A stretch of DNA of 64,000 nucleotides from Mortierella alpina (Eukaryota > Mortierellomycota > Mortierellomycetes > Mortierellales > Mortierellaceae). The notes beneath the pieces were generated by a model. The model was not told where the DNA came from, did no database searches, and saw only the letters and a program-made list of their open reading frames with translations. Position 1 is the stretch's first letter; each line of letters starts with the position of its first letter. The stretch covers positions 2,914,001 through 2,978,000 of the forward strand of contig JANATF010000004.1 in the NCBI GenBank assembly GCA_029449245.1, given 5' to 3'. Below, one piece after another: positions 58,558 through 64,000 of the stretch. The position numbers and the translations under genes were made by a program.

Positions 58558-60353
58558 TTACGACCGACTTTTGCCGTCGCTGGTTGTGCTATTCTGCGTG
58601 CCTGAGAGCGAACTTGGCGGTACGGGTACTGTCTGGCGAGAAGAGACTGTCGCATTGGATGGTATAGAACAGTTGGATGAGCTTGAGGACAGCGTGTCTT
58701 CGTCATCCTTGTCTTTTCGCTCTGCTTCCACCTTAAGAGCCTGAGAATTAGGATGGGCCGATAGTTGCTGCGATCCATGCTGGTGCTCCTGTGATGGGTG
58801 GCTGTGGCCATGTCCCCTTTCGTTCATTAGGGCGGCGTCCGCTCGGGCCTTGGCCATATTGGACTCACTCCAGTCTATCCGCCGCTTGATCTCATTCTCA
58901 TAGACCATGCTCGATTCTCGCGCCGCTCCTCCAAGGGTCCACAGCTGGTAGCCCATCACAAACTGAGCCTGCTCCCTCGTCTCAATGGCTTTTGGTGAAC
59001 GCTGCGCCCTCACCCACTCAATGACCTCGCGGTGGTCATTGAAATACCGTAATCTCAGGAGCCAGCAACAAGCTACTACAGCAGCGCGCCCCACGCCTAC
59101 AAAATATTTAGCATGCAAGATCAAGACCAATAGGGGAAAAAATTAGAGTTGAATCCTCACATCGATCTCCCTTGCATAACATCGGGAGGCGGACGATGAC
59201 GGCGATGATGGCGATGACAATGACGCCATGATAGGAGAGTCAGGGATGTGTGTGTGTGAGAGAGAGGGTGGAATACAAAGTAAAGCTTCTTACCGCCTCT
59301 GCAGTGCACCAGCACATTCTGCCCGTTCCTTGTCCTTTCGTCCATCCTATCCAGAACCCGGTCCATCGCAGCAAACGAGTACGGTGTGCTCCCTTCTACC
59401 ATCGGTATTCTTGGGCGATCGAGATTGGACAATCAGACAGCCATGTTGAAATAGGATACCAAAGAATATGCAAGTACGACAAAAAAAAACAAGGGGTGTA
59501 CAGAATCGTTTTTTTTTTACCTGACAACATCTAGACCATGATTGCTGGCTGCCTCCAAATACTGCGGGAAGGGGGACCCAAGGAGTTCGAGTTCCTCATC
59601 GAATAGGCAGCTATTCAAAATGCGAAAGAGGACAAAGGTGAGCACCAACGTTCTAGTGGTGGTAGTTAAAGTTTCAACAGCTTTCCAGGGTCTATCAATT
59701 TCTTCGTAGCACGCCACATGGAGTGTTGATCGTCATAGGGACGACATGCCACTACAACTATATCCGTGTCATGAAAAAAAAGTGTGTACAACATGCAGTG
59801 ACTACACAGTCGTGTGTGGAAGTGGGCAGTAACGACAGGAGAAATAGACCAACTGACATGTAATATCATACATGAATGTGTGAGAACTCAATCATGTTTC
59901 TTACCACACTACGCGCGTGAATCCGAGCTTCTCAAGCCGATCAAAGTCAAGATCCAGATCACGCACGATCTTTGCCCTCCCATTCACAGGCCCATCCAGG
60001 CGGACCTTCTTGCCGGGGCAGGAAGACAAGCCCAGGTTGCCTCTTGGCCGCCAGTTAGGGTACATCGACCGAGCCCTGGTAATTGCATCTGTAGCATCCA
60101 TCCTCTGCATGGCGTCTGCCTCCCGCTGGGCAAAGGCAACCAAGGGCTGCTGGCTGGGTACTGTCATGTCCTCCTGCAGTAGGGCGCTGATCCAAGCTGG
60201 GATGATCCAGCTGACGTTGATCGGGTGGGAGATCGAGTCCTTGTAGCTGACAGGCTTCGACTTGTAGTAGCCCTGGGCTGGCAGTTCTTCGCTATGGTAA
60301 ACGTGGTCGGCACCCGCCTGAATGGAGGGCAGATTCCTTAGAGGAAGTGACAT
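58558..60353 (-). CDS. CDKN3/KAP-like dual-specificity phosphatase
   Basis: Exons 59905..60353, 59521..59610, 59294..59409 and 58558..59096 give 397 residues. The catalytic domain (about 105-290) resembles CDKN3 (KAP), which dephosphorylates the CDK T-loop: LGLSSCPGKKVRL, LDRLEKLGFTRVV, LFDEELELLGSPFPQYLE, IPMVEGSTPYSFAAMDRVLD, the CX5R loop VHCRGGVGRAAVVAC with Cys216 and Arg222, and QRSPKAIETREQAQFVMGYQ. The loop split between exons 3 and 4 keeps frame. Where KAP has the general acid (ADGGTP), this protein reads VEGSTP, Glu instead of Asp, about 31 residues before the Cys. The C-terminal 110 residues are Ser/His-rich and disordered. The start at 60353 gives a sensible N-terminus; an in-frame ATG at 60527 exists but translates CT-rich leader. 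Confidence 0.88.
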
Positions 60354-63300
60354 ATTGTAGTGCGAGAAGAGGCTGAGGAGACAATAGCAGTTGAGGAGAG
60401 TAGAAGGAGTGGAATGAAACGAGAGAAGGATGCAAAAGGGAGCACGGGTGCGATGGAGAAAGAAGGTGGAAAGGTGCCACACGCGTGGCTTAGGATAAAG
60501 TTCTTCCTTCACTGCGTTCTTCACCATGCATTTCTCTTTCTCCTTGCCTCTTGCCCTGTTGCTTTCAATCCTCCTTTGGAACTAAAAGAACTTGGGCGCC
60601 CTTGCATGTGCGATGAGTGAAGCAACATCCTCCTCATTTGACAGCTTGCTCCTCCCCATGGGCACCGTTCATCATTCTGTTGGCGTCATTAGACTTTTTC
60701 TCGTTTGACGCTCCACTGCATTATTCAAACTGGGATAAGAGCGGGGTCTCTTTCTCTGTGCGTTAGGGGGAAACACGGTATGGTGGGATGGTGGGATGGT
60801 TATTCCGTGAAGAACTGAGCCTTTTGGTTGCCTCGCGGGGATCGCGAAAGTGAAGCTAACGGGGAGTGCAAGATCCGCGTTGAACCAGCAATAAGAGAGG
60901 AAGAGAGCATCGGTGTCTTTACCCCTCGCTCCATACGAGGCACGCTGGATCCCAAATGGTGCAGCAGTGCATGAACATCGCCGAGTCTTTTATGGTTGTC
61001 CTGGTAGCTTGGGCTTCCTTGCGGACCCTGCAGTCGATTCTTACAGCTTGCATGGTTACTTGAAAATACAGGAGTGTCGACCTGATGTGTGGTTGGCTTT
61101 ATGAGGGACAGTCAAGAGAGCTACGAGGGTCATTTGGTTTGATCACTCTCAGGGTCGGGTACTACCTTCCTTGAAGCGCCGGCAACTCCAATTCTTGGCC
61201 CAGTGGCTCACGCCCATAAGCTCTGAGTTGCTGGTAATCTTTGGACCTGGGTCAAGCACATTGTCAGTCTTCTTAGGAATTGGTTCCCCCTACATTCGAA
61301 CGACAGAGCACGTTCTCATGGCCACTGGTCAGTCTAGTTTTGATGCCCGCACGCCCGCAGGGCTGTGAGGCAGCCTCCTTCTCGCACCCCGTTGATGCGC
61401 GTTGATGCGCACTAGTCCGGACCTTTATAACCGATCGCAAACGCATATGTTAGACGGTGCTTTTTAGACCAAACACGCGTTTGCGAGTGCTAGATGCATG
61501 TGAAAAGGGAGATCGAGCGCTTCCGTAGAAGAAATGAACAAAACAAATATGAGGTGAGTGTGCTGGTGTGCCAAAACTCTTTTGCATTTAGACACGCACT
61601 GCCAAAAAACATGCAAAAGCACCCTAGTGACTCAGTTGTGTCATTTGCGGGTCCATATGCCATTCCTGTTAGGGGAGAATGTGCGTGCGTTTGTTGGAGT
61701 AGCTGCATCGTAGACGACACTGCACGGCTGTTAAAGATGTTGCTCGTGCCTCCTCTGCGGCACGGTAATCTAGGAGCGAGGAGGCAGGGATGATTTGCCC
61801 GCATTGACCGTTTTTTTCACTAGCACTGGGTTTGTTCAGAGGGTACAGTATTCTGGGTCTAGGAGGGAAAAAAGGCCTTCGTCTTCGGAATGATCCGGAG
61901 TTGAAATGACTACACTCAACGTACTACCTTTTGGAATATTGCTCACCATTTGAGGCAGGAGAGGACAATGAAAAAAATAGTTTGCTCGGGTCAGCGATGA
62001 CCTGATCGCTATATACAATACTTCGTATTCAACAAGGAGGCGAAGGCTAGTGACAAGAATAGACGGTTACCACGAGTGGCATGATGTGGGCCTCCAATGA
62101 GTCGATCGGATGGCACCAGCAGGCCTTATTATTGTGGAATACAAACCGTGCCCTCATGTCCCATGGGGGCCCCCTCCACTTGAGCCCTCTGATTTGTCAA
62201 AAGAGCTTTACCCCAAGGAACATCGCAATGATCTACTGTCCTACCCCAGCCCCCACGCTCCAAGGGTGGCCGATGAAAGCGGGTCTCGCTGTGGTCATGG
62301 CAGACAATATCAATGGCACCCATAGGCGGCCCAGATAGGTACCACATCAACCGTACCAGAGCTTTTTTCAAGAGTCCTTGAGTCATTTGCGGGAGGAACC
62401 AACAGAAATCGGCGCGGACTCGAATGCGGTGTTTAATGCAAGCCAATTTTTCTTGTCTCGTCGAGGCGCTCTAATTTGGGGGATGAGTAACAACTGTCCG
62501 TTAGTGACACGAACTCGACCTTGTTGATGCTCCGTGGACAAGAAGAGAGCCAGCAAGGGCTTATAAAGCGCGCATGGTTGTTGTCATTGTTCAACCAACC
62601 GCTTGTTCCCACACAACGCTTTCATTGCTACTCCTTCGTCTGCATTTCGATCCAGACTCATCAGATTTTTTTCTTGTTCACTGATAAATTGTACTCTTTA
62701 CTTCTATCCTGTTACGCTCCGGGTCACTTACTCAGGTACAGTCAAAGCCTGTGGTCACTTTCGGAATGAAATCATATTGCAGAGAGAGTTAGCAACGAAG
62801 AAGGCGTGAAAATTGGCACCAAAACCTGTCTAGTGCAATTGTGATATGACGAAGGTGGCAGGAAAAGGATGGGGGCATTGGCGCGGCCGCATATGCTGTA
62901 CCATCTTCATCCTTCACTTCCTGTGAATTCGCATCTATTTGTTTTCTGTCTTGCTGTGGTCTGCGTGTGGCGAGGCGGGTGGTATGGACTGAGAGTGAGA
63001 TTCTTACCCCACGTTTGTATTGCACATGAACGCCCTGCTGCTGAGTAGTCAAATGTATTCACTTTCCTTATCGTTCCGCTTTGTAATTGAACACTTTGCA
63101 TCCCTATTGAATATGCTCTGTCGTGCTCCGTGAACTGACGACCGATCTCTTTTCTATTTAACGTTGATCCCGTTCTATGTATTGTGCCTCGCCAACTCCT
63201 CCTTCCCCCAAAAACAACCGGCGGTCTCTTTGTTGCACTCGGTCACTCGTCCGCTACTGTAGTATCACATCATCTGCTCCCATCTTATTATATTTCGCCA

Positions 63301-63398
63301 TCCAGTCTCCACTTCGATTTGCGCTCTTTTTCCGTCTCCTCCGACCTGACCCCTTCCCTGACCCCCAACAACAACAACAACAGCATTGTATTAGAAAC
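60354..63398. other. 3-kb gene-poor region
   Basis: No supported gene. Frames here are short and unrelated to known families. Short direct repeats occur: GGTGGGAT at about 60782-60799 and CGTTGATGCG at about 61391-61412. The last 200 bases before the next ATG are CT-rich with a CAA run, a likely promoter and leader. Confidence 0.5.
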
Positions 63399-64000
63399 AT
63401 GGCTCTCGCCACCCTCTCCACTGTGCCCCGATCCTCGGCTGCTCGCTCTTTTTTCCTTCAAAAGGGCAGCAATTCCTGCCTTCATCCTTCCTTTTCTTGC
63501 TCCTTCTCCACCAAGATATCCACCCCGCGTCACACGCTCAAGCCTCATACAAATACTCTCCAGTCCCATTCATTCTCGACCTTTCTCTCCTCCACTCGTC
63601 TCTCCACTCCTTCCACCACTCCTTCTACTACTCACAGCATCTATCGCTCGCTCTCTTCAGCCTCAGTTGCCATAACGGACCACCTCTCCAATTCACCACA
63701 TCAACACACCGACAACATGACTGTCAGCGAAAACACCACTTATAACATCCAGCAGATCACTAGATCGTCGTATCTCAACCAGAGTAAGTGCCTGCCGTTT
63801 GTGCTGTTCTTCCACTAGTGTGTTGCACATGTCTTCGTCCTCGGCCACACTTTTGGTTCTGTCCTTCTCAGCCCAATGGTTTGCCATGAGCAATGAGGGT
63901 GCTGTTTGGCATCACGTTCGGACTGTGCTCTGCAATAAAAAAATAGTTCTGGTCCCTCTTTTTACAATAATGATTTCCGATTGAGTAGTACACAGACCAG
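63399..64000 (+). CDS. 5' part of a gene for a probable mitochondrial protein
   Basis: First exon 63399..63783 codes 128 residues before a gtaagt donor; the gene runs off the window. Residues 1-85 are Ser/Thr/Arg/His-rich with almost no acids (MALATLSTVPRSSAARSFFL at the start), like a long mitochondrial presequence. A second in-frame ATG (63717) begins MTVSENTTYNIQQITRSSYL, which could be the start of a cytosolic form or of the mature protein. A possible acceptor at 63871 (ctcag|CCCAATGG) would continue TQWFAMSNEGAVW, but this is unproven. I do not recognise the family. Confidence 0.6.

Overview
The window looks like nuclear DNA of an early-diverging filamentous fungus, most likely Mucoromycota and probably Mortierella-like. 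The evidence is that most genes are broken by short introns of about 80-180 bp with GTRWGT-type donors and YAG acceptors, coding and spacer DNA are compact, promoters are CT-rich, and many proteins carry Gln/Ser/Asp-rich insertions. A BTG/Tob family gene is present, which I associate with non-Dikarya lineages. The genus is inference. No tRNA, rRNA, CRISPR array or intact transposon was found. All gene models below were spliced by eye from frame continuity and splice consensus.

Layout, left to right. 0-8 kb: 3' part of an IKS1-like protein kinase (+), then convergent SHO1 osmosensor (-) and a large acidic WD40/CRT10-like protein (-). 8.9-16 kb: an OSGIN-like flavin protein (+) with a 1.3-kb intron, convergent with mitochondrial acetylornithine aminotransferase ARG8 (-). 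16-22 kb: two tandem kelch-repeat membrane-protein paralogues (-) that share an intron position. 22.9-27.4 kb: CWC15 and KIN17 (both +, 133 bp apart), convergent with the CAAX protease RCE1 (-). 28.7-30.5 kb: a cytochrome P450 (+), followed by 3.7 kb without a gene that contains a duplicated 3' flank and a short tandem repeat. 34-37 kb: a HAD sugar/polyol phosphatase like yeast YNL010W/PYP1 (+) and a BTG/Tob protein (+). 37.2-40.8 kb: another gene-poor stretch. 40.8-46 kb: a 1,573-residue protein with tandem histone-fold-like modules and a long disordered tail (+), convergent with ribosomal protein eL8 (-). 48.8-50.7 kb: a FAD monooxygenase with an 11-nt microexon (+). 51-52 kb: a small, intronless, secreted protein with a bacterial-type lytic domain (-). 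52.8-60.4 kb: three minus-strand genes, a DHHC palmitoyltransferase, an AI-2E/TMEM245-like membrane protein and a CDKN3-like phosphatase. 63.4 kb to the end: the 5' part of a probable mitochondrial protein gene (+).

The genes do not form one pathway. Themes are signalling and membrane modification (IKS1, SHO1, RCE1, DHHC, CDKN3-like phosphatase), RNA and cell-cycle machinery (CWC15, KIN17, BTG/Tob, eL8) and redox or secondary chemistry (P450, FAD monooxygenase, OSGIN-like). The most interesting points are the actinobacterial-looking secreted lytic protein, the tandem histone-fold protein, the probable GC-AG intron of the DHHC gene, the altered general-acid position in the CDKN3-like phosphatase, and the duplicated repeat cluster downstream of the P450.
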